Source: Chamaelirium japonicum
Taxonomy: Eukaryota; Streptophyta; Magnoliopsida; Liliales; Melanthiaceae
Length of the DNA stretch: 64,000 bases
Direction of reading: 5' to 3'
Assembly: GCA_947650365.1 (NCBI GenBank)
Contig: OX393552.1
Location: forward strand, 18,626,351 to 18,690,350
The position numbers and the translations under genes were made by a program. The notes below the pieces were generated by a model. The model searched no databases. It saw only the letters and a list, made by a program, of their open reading frames with translations, and was not told the origin of the DNA. The stretch's first letter is position 1. The number at the start of each line of letters is the position of its first letter. Below are positions 11,468-22,493 of this stretch, one piece after another.

Positions 11468-14138
11468 TGTGGACGCGGAAAAAAGCGCGGGTCGTCTTTA
11501 TTGCGAATCACACGTGATTACAATTGTGGCCGGGACCCGGGTGGCTCGGGTGTAGCGAGTCCGGGTTGCGGCGAGTTTTGATCAGGGGATTGTGGGAAAG
11601 ATCTTCTGGGGGATCCCTTTGATCCGCGTCTCCACGTGGTGTTCGTGCGAGAGCTCTGAAGGGGCTGCCCAGGACAGGGGTTTTACAGGGAGAGGGTTTT
11701 GGAGAGGCTAAGGAATGTCCACCATTTCTTTGTCCCTTCCGTGCTTCGCGCTTTCTCGGCTAGGGGGTTTTCGGCTTCGTTCCTCGGTCTTCGCGTCTTC
11801 CTCGTTCCTTGCTTGACCTCGGTGTCCTTGATCGTCGGTTCGCGGCGTCGATCTAGCTTTTGGCGTTGGCTTTGGCTTTGGATTTTTGGCTTTGGCTTTG
11901 CTCCGGCGTGGCTCTGGCTTTTGCTTTGCTTTGGCGCTTGCACTTGGACGTAGCTGGGAGAGACTTGCGATGCTTTCGTTCTTCCGGACTTCGCGTCGTA
12001 TCGGCTAGAACGTGTGGTGCTTTTGCTCGTGACCGGCGTAGTCGCTTGGCTTTGGCACTTGCGTTGCTTTGGCGCGGGCTTTACTGGGGCTTTGCTTTGG
12101 CTTCTTGCGTTGGCTTTAGCTTTGGCGTCAACTCGATCTTCTTCTTCGAACGACGTGGGCTATTTCTCCGGTGCTTCGACGGTTTACGTATCGACTGGAC
12201 TTCTCTTCTTCTCCGGGCTTCTTTGGCGTGATCGGAGTCGAAGAATGGTTTCGAAGATGGTGGGGGTAGCACCGATCTCCGTGCGACGGTTGTGGCGTCG
12301 GCTTTTGTTGATGAAGACGACGAGGGCAGCGACGGTCTCCGTGTGACGGTTGTAACGTCGGCTTTTGTTGATGAAGACGATGGGGTAGCGACGCTTCAGG
12401 CGATCTGCTCCAGGCTTTCTTCTTCGTGGATGGCGCAGGTGTTAGTCGAAGACGACGGTGGTGATGACGCTTCGCTTCTCTCCTCCGGGCTTTGGGGCTT
12501 GATTGAGGATTTGTTGGAGACGACGGGGTAGTGCCGCTCCTCTTCTTCTCCGGGCTTTTGGGCTTGATCGGAGTCGAAGCCTTGTTGGAGACGACGGGGT
12601 AGTGCCGCTCCTCTTCTTCTCCGGGCTTTTGGGCTTGATCGGAGTCGAAGCTTGTTGGAGACGACGGGGTAGTGCCGCTCCTCTTCTTCTCCGGGCTTTT
12701 GGGCTTGATCGGAGTCGAAGCTTGTTGGAGGCGACGGGGTAGTGCCGCTCCTCTTCTTCTCCGGGCTTTTGGGCTTGATCGGAGTCGAAGCTTGTTGGAG
12801 ACGACGGGGTAGTGCCGCTCCTCTTCTTCTCCGGCCTTTTGGGCTTGATCGGAGTCGAAGCTTGTTGGAGACGACGGGGTAGTGCCGCTCCTCTTCTTCT
12901 CCGGGCTTTTGGGCTTGATCGGAGTCGAAGGCTTGTTGGAGACGACGAGGTAGTGCCGCTCCTCTTCTTCTCCGGGCTTTTGGGCTTGATCGGAGTCGAA
13001 GCTTGTTGGAGACGACGGAGTAGTGCCGCTCCTCTTCTTCTCCGGGCTTTTGGGCTTGATCGGAGTCGAAGCTTGTTGGAGACGACGGGGTAGTGCCGCT
13101 CCTCTTCTTCTCCGGGCTTTTGGGCTTGATCGGAGTCGAAGCTTGTTGGAGACGACGAGGTAGTGCCGCTCCTCTTCTTCTCCGGCCTTTGCTTCTGGCA
13201 TCTTCGGAGTCGAAGGGTTCTTCTTCTCCGAGCTTTCTTCTTCGTGCACGGAGTCGAAGGGATGATCTTCGTGTGCAAGGGTCTTCACATTGATGAGGAC
13301 TTTCAGTAAGCCGATCCCTCGGGACAGGCTTGACTGTGCCTCGTGAAGCCTTGGGTCGATGAAGAAGCGTCTCCTCTTCTGCAGAGTTCTGGCGTTTCGT
13401 CTTCAATTTCCCGACCATTTTTTCCTTCCCCCACCCCCTCTATTTATAGGCAAAGAGGTGGGGAGAGAGATATGGGAACTTTTTAATTTTAAATCCCTTT
13501 TGTATCTCTCTCATAATTACCCGGATTTTATTCATCTATTGATGAGGGGAATAACATTTAGTTGTTTTCCTTTTCTGGCGGGTGCAATTATGGCTGGATT
13601 TTGCGCACGAAATCGATGGCGATCGGGCGCTTCGTCTTGTGCGTTGGATCGAGGGATCGGCGCAGATCCGCGTGTGTGCAGACGTCATACGCTACCTCCC
13701 CCCGCGCATGGCGGTATTTCTTTCCTTTTCTTTTTTTTCTTTCCTTTTCTTTTCTTTCCTTTTTCTTTTCTTTCCTTTCTTTTCTTTCCTTTTTCTTTTC
13801 TTTCTTTTCTTTTCTTTCCTTGCAGGGCCGGCCGGCCCCCCATGGGGTTCGGGTCCTACTAGGGCCGGCCCCATGTGGCTCGGGTCCTAGTAGGGGCCGG
13901 CCCCATGGGGTTCGGACCCTAGTAGGGGCCGGCCCCCCTTGACGCATGGGGTCCGCTCCTCTTTGCTAGGTGCGAGTCGGGTCCGGGTCTGCATCGGTGC
14001 GCGCGAGTCGGGTCCGCGTGTCGGGTTTGCATCCACGTAGGGCCCTTTGAGTCGGGTCCGGGTCCGAGCGCGTTGGGTTTGCATCCACGTCGGCACATGT
14101 AAGTCGGGTCCGGGTCCGACAAAATTCGTGTGTCTACA
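11468..14138 (-). repeat. Left outer (3') LTR of element C
   Basis: This 2671-bp LTR starts TGTGGACGCGG and ends GTGTCTACA on the plus strand, and closely matches 28086-30762. It contains a 70-bp tandem array, a pyrimidine tract (TTTC-rich) near 13722-13820, and three GGGGCCGGCCCC-rich units near 13828-13945. On the minus strand CTATAAATA near 13441-13449 is a strong TATA candidate, placed so that transcription would run through the 70-bp array. The long Ser/Arg/Lys/Pro frames read across the array are repeat artefacts. Confidence 0.92.
12512..13200. repeat. 70-bp tandem array in left LTR of C (10 units)
   Basis: Units begin at tgttggaga and repeat every 70 bp (71 bp at two places): 12512, 12583, 12653, 12723, 12793, 12863, 12934, 13004, 13074 and 13144, then the array decays. 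Each unit contains ctcctcttcttctccggg and gcttgatcggagtcgaag. Because 70 is not a multiple of three, all three frames are open in rotation, which explains the several overlapping long frames here. Confidence 0.95.
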
Positions 14139-14897
14139 AATGCCCCCTCAAGGACGAGTGTGTCGATGAGAACGTGTCGGGTTTGGACGCGTAAGAATCG
14201 TAGAGCACTTGTCCTTGATTCCTTTTGTGGGCGGGGTCGGGTGTCTGTTTAAGGACCCCTACCCCCTTCATCCACCATTGTGCTTCTTTGCGAAGGTTCT
14301 GCCGGCTTCTGGAGACCGCTGTCGGAAGAGAGCTACCTGGGGCTGCACGCGACTTGCTCCGTCTTTCCGGTGTTGCCTCTTTCGTCTTTTTTTTTTTGGA
14401 CCACTGGAGCTGCAGTGGCAGTGGCAGGGTCGGCCAGGGCTGCGGCGGCTGGGCACGAGGCCAGCGGCGTGCGGCGCGCCAAGCTGGGTGCCGGTGCGAG
14501 CAGTTGGCTGTGGCTCTTGCTTGTAGAGAAGACCTTCGCTATGGTTTCGATCAACTTCTTCGTTGCGGACCTCTTTTGCTCCAAAGATTGCACGGACATC
14601 GAAGGTGGCCGTTGCACGGAGTTCGAGACTGGTGCGAGGGCGACTGGAGTGCGATGACGGCGACGGTGCATCTCGGTGGAGGACTGTCGCCCCTCCCTTG
14701 GTGTGGGAGCGCAATGACGAGGCCGATTGTCGACGGCGACCGTTGCACGATGTCCGAAGGCGACTTAGGAGAGACGGGAGCGTGAAGACGAAGGCAACAT
14801 GTCTCGATGTAGTCCCATGGCGGCGCGCGGATGACGAAGGCGCGAAGATGAAGGCGATGCACCCCGGCGGAGTGTTGGCGATGGTGACGCACCTCGG
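14139..14897 (-). other. 3' internal segment of C, first copy, with polypurine tract
   Basis: Directly inside the left LTR the minus strand reads CTTGAGGGGGCATT, a clear polypurine tract (14139-14152). The rest is GC-rich and repeats almost exactly at 17478-18246, showing that LTR plus adjoining internal DNA was duplicated as one block. No protein is supported; frames here are open on several strands because of base composition. Confidence 0.75.
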
Positions 14898-17477
14898 CGC
14901 GGAAAAAAGCGCGGGTCGTCTTTATTGCGAATCACACGAGATTACAATTGTGGCCGGGACCCGGGTGGCTCGGGTGTAGCGAGTCCGGGTTGCGGCGAGT
15001 TTTGATCAGGGGATTGTGGGAAAGATCTTCTGGGGGATCCCTTTGATCCGCGTCTCCACGTGGTGTTCGTGCGAGAGCTCTGAAGGGGCTGCCCAGGACA
15101 GGGGTTTTACAGGGAGAGGGTTTTGGAGAGGCTAAGGAATGTCCACCGTTGCTTTGTCCCTTCCGTGCTTCGCGCTTTCTCGGCTAGGGGGTTTTCGGCT
15201 TCGTTCCTCGGTCTTCGCGTCTTCCTCGTTCCTTGCTTGACCTCGGTGTCCTTGATCGTCGGTTCGCGGCGTCGATCTAGCTTTTGGCGTTGGCTTTGGC
15301 TTTGGCTTTTTGGCTTTGGCTTTGCTCCGGCGTGGCTCTGGCTTTTGCTTTGCTTTGGCGCTTGCACTTGGACGTAGCTGGGAGAGACTTGCGATGCTTT
15401 CGTTCTTCCGGACTTCGCGTCGTATCGGCTAGAACGTGCGGTGCTTTTGCTCGTGGCCGGCGTAGTCGCTTGGCTTTGGCACTTGCGTTGCTTTGGCGCG
15501 GGCTTTACTGGGGCTTTGCTTTGGCTTCTTGCGTTGGCTTTAGCTTTGGCGTCAACTCGATCTTCTTCTTCGAACGACGTGGGCTACTTCTCCGGTGCTT
15601 CGACGGTTTACGTATCGACTGGACTTCTCTTCTTCTCCGGGCTTCTTTGGCGTGATCGGAGTCGAAGAATGGTTTCAAAGATGGTGGGAGTAGCACCGAT
15701 CTCCGTGCGACGGTTGTGGCGTCGGCTTTTGTTGATGAAGACGACGAGGGTAGCGACGGTCTCCGTGCGACGGTTGTAGCGTCGGCTTTTGTTGATGAAG
15801 ACGACGGGGTAGCGACGCTTCAGGCGATCTGCTCCAGGCTTTCTTCTTCGTGGATGGCGCAGGTGTTAGTCGAAGACGACGGTGGTGATGACGCTTCGCT
15901 TCTCTCCTCCGGGCTTTGGGGCTTGATTGAGGATTTGTTGGAGACGACGGGGTAGTGCCGCTCCTCTTCTTCTCCGGGCTTTTGGGCTTGATCGGAGTCG
16001 AAGCCTTGTTGGAGACGACGGGGTAGTGCCGCTCCTCTTCTTCTCCGGGCTTTTGGGCTTGATCGGAGTCGAAGCTTGTTGGAGACGACGGGGTAGTGCC
16101 GCTCCTCTTCTTCTCCGGGCTTTTAGGCTTGATCGGAGTCGAAGCTTGTTGGAGGCGACGGGGTAGTGCCGCTCCTCTTCTTCTCCGGGCTTTTGGGCTT
16201 GATCGGAGTCGAAGCTTGTTGGAGACGACGGGGTAGTGCCGCTCCTCTTCTTCTCCGGCCTTTTGGGCTTGATCGGAGTCGAAGCTTGTTGGAGACGACG
16301 GGGTAGTGCCGCTCCTCTTCTTCTCCGGGCTTTTGGGCTTGATCAGAGTCGAAGGCTTGTTGGAGACGACGGGGTAGTGCCGCTCCTCTTCTTCTCCGGG
16401 CTTTTGGGCTTGATCGGAGTCGAAGCTTGTTGGAGACGACGGGGTAGTGCCGCTCCTCTTCTTCTCTGGGCTTTTGGGCTTGATCGGAGTCGAAGCTTGT
16501 TGGAGACGACGAGGTAGTGCCGCTCCTCTTCTTCTCCGGCCTTTGCTTCTGGCGTCTTCGGAGTCGAAGGGTTCTTCTTCTCCGAGCTTTCTTCTTCGTG
16601 CATGGAGTCGAAGGGATGATCTTCGTGTGCAAGGGTCTTCACATTGATGAGGACTTTCAGTAAGCCGATCCCTCGGGACAGGCTTGACTGTGCCTCGTGA
16701 AGCCTTGGGTCGATGAAGAAGCGTCTCCTCTTCTGCAGAGCTCTGGCGTTTCGTCTTCAATTTCCCGACCATTTTTTCCTTCCCCCACCCCCTCTATTTA
16801 TAGGCAAAGAGGTGGGGAGAGAGATATGGGAACTTTTTAATTTTAAATCCCTTTTGTATCTCTCTCATAATTACCCGGATTTTATTCATCTATTGATGAG
16901 GGGAATAACATTTAGTTGTTTTCCTTTTCTGGCGGGTGCAATTATGGCTGGATTTTGCGCACGAAATCGATGGCGATCGGGCGCTTCGTCTTGTGCGTTG
17001 GATCGAGGGATCGGCGCAGATCCGCGTGTGTGCAGACGTCATACGCTACCTCCCCCCGCGCATGGCGGTATTTCTTTCCTTTTCTTTCTTTTCTTTCCTT
17101 TTTCTTTTCTTTCCTTTCTTTTCTTTCCTTTTTCTTTTCTTTCTTTTCTTTTCTTTCCTTGCAGGGCCGACCGGCCCCCCATGGGGTTCGGGTCCTACTA
17201 GGGCCGGCCCCATGTGGCTCGGGTCCTAGTAGGGGCCGGCCCCATGGGGTTCGGACCCTATTAGGGGCCGGCCCCCCTTGACGCATGGGGTCCGCTCCTC
17301 TTTGCTAGGTGCGAGTCGGGTCCGGGTCTGCATCGGTGCGCGCGAGTCGGGTCCGCGTGTCGGGTTTGCATCCACGTAGGGGCCTTTGAGTCGGGTCCGG
17401 GTCCGAGCGCGTCGGGTTTGCATTCACATCGGCACATGTAAGTCGGGTCCGGGTCCGACGAAATTCGTGTGTCTACA
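14898..17477 (-). repeat. Middle LTR of element C
   Basis: A third LTR copy (about 2580 bp) matches the outer two but starts a few bases inside, at cgcggaaaaaag, joined directly to internal sequence instead of a primer site. It ends at the same GTGTCTACA followed by a polypurine tract. It has no target duplication of its own, so it came from a duplication or template switch and was not a separate insertion. Its TATA candidate is near 16794-16804 (minus strand). Confidence 0.9.
15936..16550. repeat. 70-bp tandem array in middle LTR of C (9 units)
   Basis: Units begin at 15936, 16007, 16077, 16147, 16217, 16287, 16358, 16428 and 16498. The array has one unit fewer than the arrays of the two outer LTRs (ten each), which is the only sizeable length difference I could see between the LTR copies. 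Confidence 0.93.
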
Positions 17478-19732
17478 AATGCCCCCTCAAGGACGAGTGT
17501 GTCGATGAGAACGTGTCGGGTTTGGACGCGTAAGAATCGTAGAGCACTTGTCCTTGATTCCTTTTGTGGGCGGGGTCGGGTGTCTGTTTAAGGACCCCTA
17601 CCCCCTTCATCCACCATTGTGCTTCTTTGCGAAGGTTCTGCCGGCTTCTGGAGACCGCTGTCGGAAGAGAGCTGCCTGGGGCTGCACGCGACTTGCTCCG
17701 TCTTTCCGGTGTTGCCTCTTTCGTCTTTTTTTTTTTTTTTTTTGGACCACGGGAGCTGCAGTGGCAGTGGCAGGGTCGGCCAGGGCTGCGGCGGCTGGGC
17801 ACGAGGCCAGCGGCATGCGGCGCGCCGAGCTGGGTGCCGGTGCGAGCAGTTGGCTGTGGCTCTTGCTTGTAGAGAAGACCTTCGCTATGGTTTCGATCAT
17901 CTTCTTCGTTGCGGACCTCTTTTGCTCCAAAGATTGCACGGACGTCGAAGGTGGCCGTTGCACGGAGTTCGAGACTGGTGCGAGGGCGACTGGAGTGCGA
18001 TGACGGCGACGGTGCATCTCGGCGGAGGACTGTCGCCCCTCCCTTGGTGTGGGAGCGCAATGACGAGGCCGATTGTCGACGGCGACCGTTGCACGATGTC
18101 CGAAGGCGACTTAGGAGAGACGGGAGCATGAAGACGAAGGCAACATGTCTCGACGTAGTCCCATGGCGGCGCGCGGATGACGAAGGCGCGAAGATGAAGG
18201 CGATGCACCCCGCCGGAGTGTTGACGATGGTGACGCACCTCGGCGCGATGAGGAGGAGGTGGAGCCATTGCAAGCGAGGCGAAGCTCCCCTTTTCTTTCT
18301 CTCTTTTTTTTTTTTGTGTGCGCGGAGTACAGCCTTAGCGACGGTGGCTAGCTACGGCGCGCGCGAAGGCCGGGGTGCCGCGGCGGCGGTGGCTCGCGGA
18401 GGCAGCAGCAGCAGCAGCGGCAGGCGATGGCCGAGCGGCGCGCGGGCTGCAGTGCGGGTGCCAGTGGCTCGCGGACCCTTCTTTTTCTTTCCTTCCTTTT
18501 CCTTCTTTTTCTTTCTTTTTTTTTTCTTTTCTTTTCTTCTTTTTTTTTCTTTCCTTTTCTTTTCTTTCTTTCTTTCCTTTCTTTTCTTTTCTTTCTTTCT
18601 TCTCCTTCTTCTGGTTCTGGTATGCGGGAGCAGCAGCGGCAGCGGCTGCGGCAGGCGAGCGGAGGCCGGATAGGGGCGCAGCAGCGGTGTTGGCAGTCGG
18701 AGCGCCGACCAAGCGCAGGGCCAGCGGCGGCCGGGGCCGTGCGCGCGAGGGTGGTGCGCAGGCGGCGGCGGCAGTGGCGAGGGGTGCAGCGGCGGCCGGG
18801 CGCGGAGCACGGGCGCAGCGTGCAGAAGTCGGGGCCGACGGCGGGCGCGAGCCGGGCGGTGGCGTCGGTGCGGAAGTCGGGGCCGGCGGTGGTGGCCGGG
18901 GCGTAGGCCGGGGCGCGGGCGGCGCTTGCGGGGACGCGCGCAGGTGGCACGCGGCGCGGGCGGAGGCCGTCGCCGGGGCGCGGAGCCGGAGGTCGGGCAG
19001 GGCGGCGGCGTGCACGAGTCGGGCGCGGGGGCCGGCCACGTCGGAGTCGGGCGTGGGGGCCGGCGTGCGCAAGTCGGGCGCGGGCTGCCCCCCCCCCCCC
19101 CCCCCCCGACTGGATCGGAGGAGAAGAAGGAGGAGGCAGCGGGCCCCCCCTACTCTGCTTGTCTGGTTCTCTTTGGGGGAGAGGAGGCTGCGGGCCCCTC
19201 TCTTCCTCTTAGTTTTTTTTTTTTTTTTTTTTGGGCCAATGGGGAGGAGCGCGGGCCCCAGCTGCTTCTGCTGTTCCTTCCCTTTTTTTTTTTGTTGTCG
19301 GGTGCTGATTGGGGAGGGGGGCGTGGTGCAGGCTGCTGCTGCCTCTTTTTTTTTTGGTCCGCGAAGGTGGCAGGCGGCGCGGCTGTCAGAGCAGGCAGTG
19401 GCGGCGACGGCCCACAGCGCTGGCTGCAGTATGCGCGGTGCGGGGGCCGGGAGCGAGTGGCGCGGAGGCCCGGCGTGGTCGCAGAAGCAACGAGGGCGGC
19501 CGCCGGTGCGACTCTGAGTCGGGCGGGCCCCGATTGGGTCGGAGGTGGAATGCAGTGGCAATGGCGGTGCGATTCCGAGTCGGCCGGGCATGGGGCGCAG
19601 CTGCGGCTCGGCTCGCGGGGTTGAGTGTAGGCGGCATGGGTACGTGGCGCAGACGACGGGCGTGTGGAGCGGCGCCGGCGCGGCATAGGCGGGCGGTGGC
19701 CAGGCTTCAAGCTGCGCAAGTGGTGTGCGGCG
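17478..19732. other. 3' internal segment of C, second copy, then GC-rich DNA
   Basis: 17478-18246 repeats 14139-14900. From 18247 the sequence is unique to this place: a pyrimidine-rich tract near 18479-18610, very GC-rich DNA with GCGGCGG-type runs, a C tract near 19087-19107, and several long T runs (19209-19232, 19282-19291, 19347-19356). Very long frames exist here on both strands (up to 672 codons, minus) but consist of Ala/Arg/Pro/Lys low-complexity sequence without a domain, so I do not call a protein. Confidence 0.6.
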
Positions 19733-20540
19733 CTTGAAGACGAAGGCTTCCGTCGGCTTGGAGACGAAGGCTTCCGTCGGCTTGGAGACGAAGGCTTCTT
19801 CGATGCTTGGCGACCGTCGGCGGAAGAGTACTGCCTGGGGTTGCACGAGACTTGCTCCGTCTTCCTGGTGTCGCCTCTTTCGTCGACGGCGGTGACGATG
19901 GTGCGCGTCGCTTGAAGACGAAGGCTTCCGTTGGCTTCTGGAGACCGCCGTCGGAAGAGGGCTGCCTGGGGTTGCACGCGACTTGCTCCGTCTTCCCGGT
20001 GTCTCCTCTTTCGTCGGTGGCGGCGGCGATGGTGCGCGGTGCTTGAAGACGAAGGCTTCCGTCGGCTTGGAGACGAAGGCTTCTTCGATGCTTGGAGACC
20101 GTCGGCGGAAGAGTGCTGCCTGGGGTTGCACGAGACTTGCTCCGTCTTCCCGGTGTTGCCTCTTTCGTCGACGGCGGCGGCGGCGGCGATGGTGCGCATC
20201 GCTTGAAGACGAAGGCTTCCGTCGGCTTGGAGACGAAGGCTTCTTCGATGCTTGGAGACCGTCAGCGGAAGAGTGCTGCCTGGGGTTGCACGAGACTTGC
20301 TCCGTCTCCCCGGTGTCGCCTCTTTCGTCGACGGCGGCGGCGATGGTGCGCATCGCTTGAAGACGAAGGCTTCCGTCGGCTTGGAGACGAAGGCTTCTTC
20401 GATGCTTGGAGACCGTCAGCGGAAGAGTGCTGCCTGGGGTTGCACGAGACTTGCTCCGTCTCCCCGGTGTCGCCTCTTTCGTCGACGGCGGCGGCGATGG
20501 TGCGTGGCGCTTGATGACGAAGGCTTCAGTCTTGGCGGCG
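19733..20540. repeat. Tandem array in element C, units of 131-178 bp
   Basis: Units start at cttgaagacgaaggcttc (last one cttgatgacg): 19733, 19911, 20042, 20202, 20356 and a partial one at 20510. Unit lengths are 178, 131, 160, 154 and 154 bp. Each unit holds a smaller repeat (gacgaaggcttc), 'ctgcctggggttgcacg' and a GCG trinucleotide run that varies in length. Related phrases occur once in the duplicated segments near 14300 and 17640, so the array grew out of the element's own 3' region. Confidence 0.9.
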
Positions 20541-22493
20541 AAGCATTCTTCGGCGGCTTGGAGCCGAAAGATTCTTCAGCGGAGTGTTATCGTCTTCTTG
20601 GTGCGGGAGCATAATGACAACGGCACGGCGAAAAGACGAAGCCGAGTGTGGTGGCGATCGCCTGGTGCGAGGATGAGTCGGGGGCGTTGAAGGCCAGGGA
20701 AGGTGGCTCCCTTTTTTTTTTTTTGAATTGAATTGACTTTACCTCTCGATCGGTCTTGCACTTTTCATATCCTTGCAAGATTCGTCCCCCTGAGTACCTT
20801 CCGAAGGTTGGCTAGATTATTGATGAGGTCAACCGCGGGTTTAGAGTTACTAGCGAGGTTGCACCTTTCTGGTAGCAATGTCAGCTTGAAGGACACCGAG
20901 ATGGGCATTCTGAAGAGGATGACAAGGCCACGAGCATCAACAAGGAGTAGACTGCTTTGGTTGTCTTTTGCTTGTCGATCTTGACCTTGATAACAGCTCT
21001 AGTGGTTCTTTTGGCTTCGTGGAGGTCACGAAGGCTGCGGTTGTTGTTTATGCATCCGCCATTCTTCGGGTTGCTGCTTTTGACTTCAGTGGCAGTTTCC
21101 ATCATTCAGGTGGGCCTGAGCTTTTGCATGAGCCCGGTGGATTTCAAGGCAACGACTCTTTTTCTGTGGAGCAGATGCGCACCTTCTTTGGAGGGTGGCG
21201 AGCTTCATTGCTTACAACGGTCTTCGCTGGAGGACGCTTCCTTGGGCTTAGCTGCGACTGAGGGGGAGAGACGTCAAGCATCGCTTCAGAAGCTGGAGAA
21301 CACCCGAGCGACCAAGAAGACTTCTGGAGCAGAGTTTGTGAAGCAGCGAAAAGCTGGCGACGCGTCGAGAGTTGACTGCTTCCCTACCCCTAGAATTGCA
21401 GCGCGTGTAAGCTGTTGGGAGCGAGCCACTTTGGTGCCTTAGGAACTTCGACTTGCCATACTCGTGCATCGCTTTAGAAGCTGGAGCTCCATTTGGGAAA
21501 AGCTCAAGCGATCAGGAAGACGTCTGGAGCAGAGCTTGCGAAGCAGTGAAGAGCTGACGAAGTGTCGGGAGCTGGTGCATTGATCGAGAAGGCTTCCGGA
21601 GCGACCCTTGTGACGCAGCGCATAGCTGGCGACGCGTCGGAAGTTAACGGCTTCTCTACCCCGGGAGTTGCAGCGCGTGTAGGCCGCAGGGGGCGAGCTG
21701 CTCCAGCGCCTCAAGGACTGACTTTCTTGTCATCTTTCGGTTTGCTAACTAGACTTGTGGATCTGCACTCATTCTCTTCTGGACTGGCCTTCTTGGACGA
21801 CGTTGGGATGTTTCTTTTTTTGTCTGGACTGAACCTTTGTAGGTTGCCTACGTACCCTACTGAGAGGGATCAAGTCGCACGTAGTTCGTTTATTCCCCCT
21901 TTTTTTTTTTTTTTTTGGGCAAGGGGGGTAACCTTGCGCTAGGCAAAGTACCTTTTGAGGGACTTGCCACTGGTAGGCAAAGTCGCCACTGGTTCGCAGC
22001 TATCGCCCGTCTTCTTCGCTTCAATATAGTTGGAAGTGAAGATCTTCTTGACTGGAGTTTTGATGATTGTTGGAGTTTGACTGGAGTCGATGCCCCGGCA
22101 ATTTGGAAGGATTTGTTCGCCGCTTTTGCAGAGACGAGCTTGAGTCTTTGTCAGGCGATGTGGTATTGCAGCTGAGGGTAGTGATCCCATGTGTGCCATG
22201 CTTTCTTTGCTGCGGCTGGATTTGAACATTGACTCGGTGGAGTTTTGCCCCCGAGTGTTTTCTGACTTGATTGCAAGTTGCTCAGAGCTGGTGCGCTCGG
22301 AAGACTCGGTTGAGCTCGAGATGTGCAACAGACCACGTAACGGTAGTGTCATCTCTTGCAACGTGCTGAAGTTGGCCCCGAAGAATGATAACGCTGGTTC
22401 CTTTGCTGGAGGGGAAGGCGATCGTCCTGGTTTGTGAAGCCATTGAGGTACGAGCCGCAGGACTGAAGCAACTTGAGCAGGCAACGGAATGCA
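20541..22493 (-). other. Element C downstream of the gag-protease frame
   Basis: Mixed-composition DNA between the array and the long frame. Its right part (about 21940-22490, minus) still reads as protein-like sequence related to the post-protease part of the long frame: it shares PQWL, TLQEMT, a TQxRL segment and FTSNYIEA. It therefore belongs to an internal duplication of the coding region. 20600-21900 contains two similar blocks around 21290-21480 and 21480-21720 with gcgacgcgtcg-type phrases. I recognise no further domain and no pol gene. Confidence 0.6.

Noticed and set aside
12512-13200. Regular array that might suggest a CRISPR locus
   Set aside because: Units are directly adjacent and uniform, with no variable spacers, and lie inside a plant retrotransposon LTR.
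12128-13418. Several overlapping 280-390-codon frames in the LTRs of element C (also near 15675-16772 and 29020-30042)
   Set aside because: All three frames of one strand are open because a 70-bp unit without stops rotates through them. The peptides are the same repeat in different registers and have no domain.
13588-13947. Lys/Glu-rich peptide (KERKEKKEKK) in the LTRs of element C
   Set aside because: It is a translation of the TTTC-rich pyrimidine tract. Tract lengths differ between the three LTRs without regard to frame.
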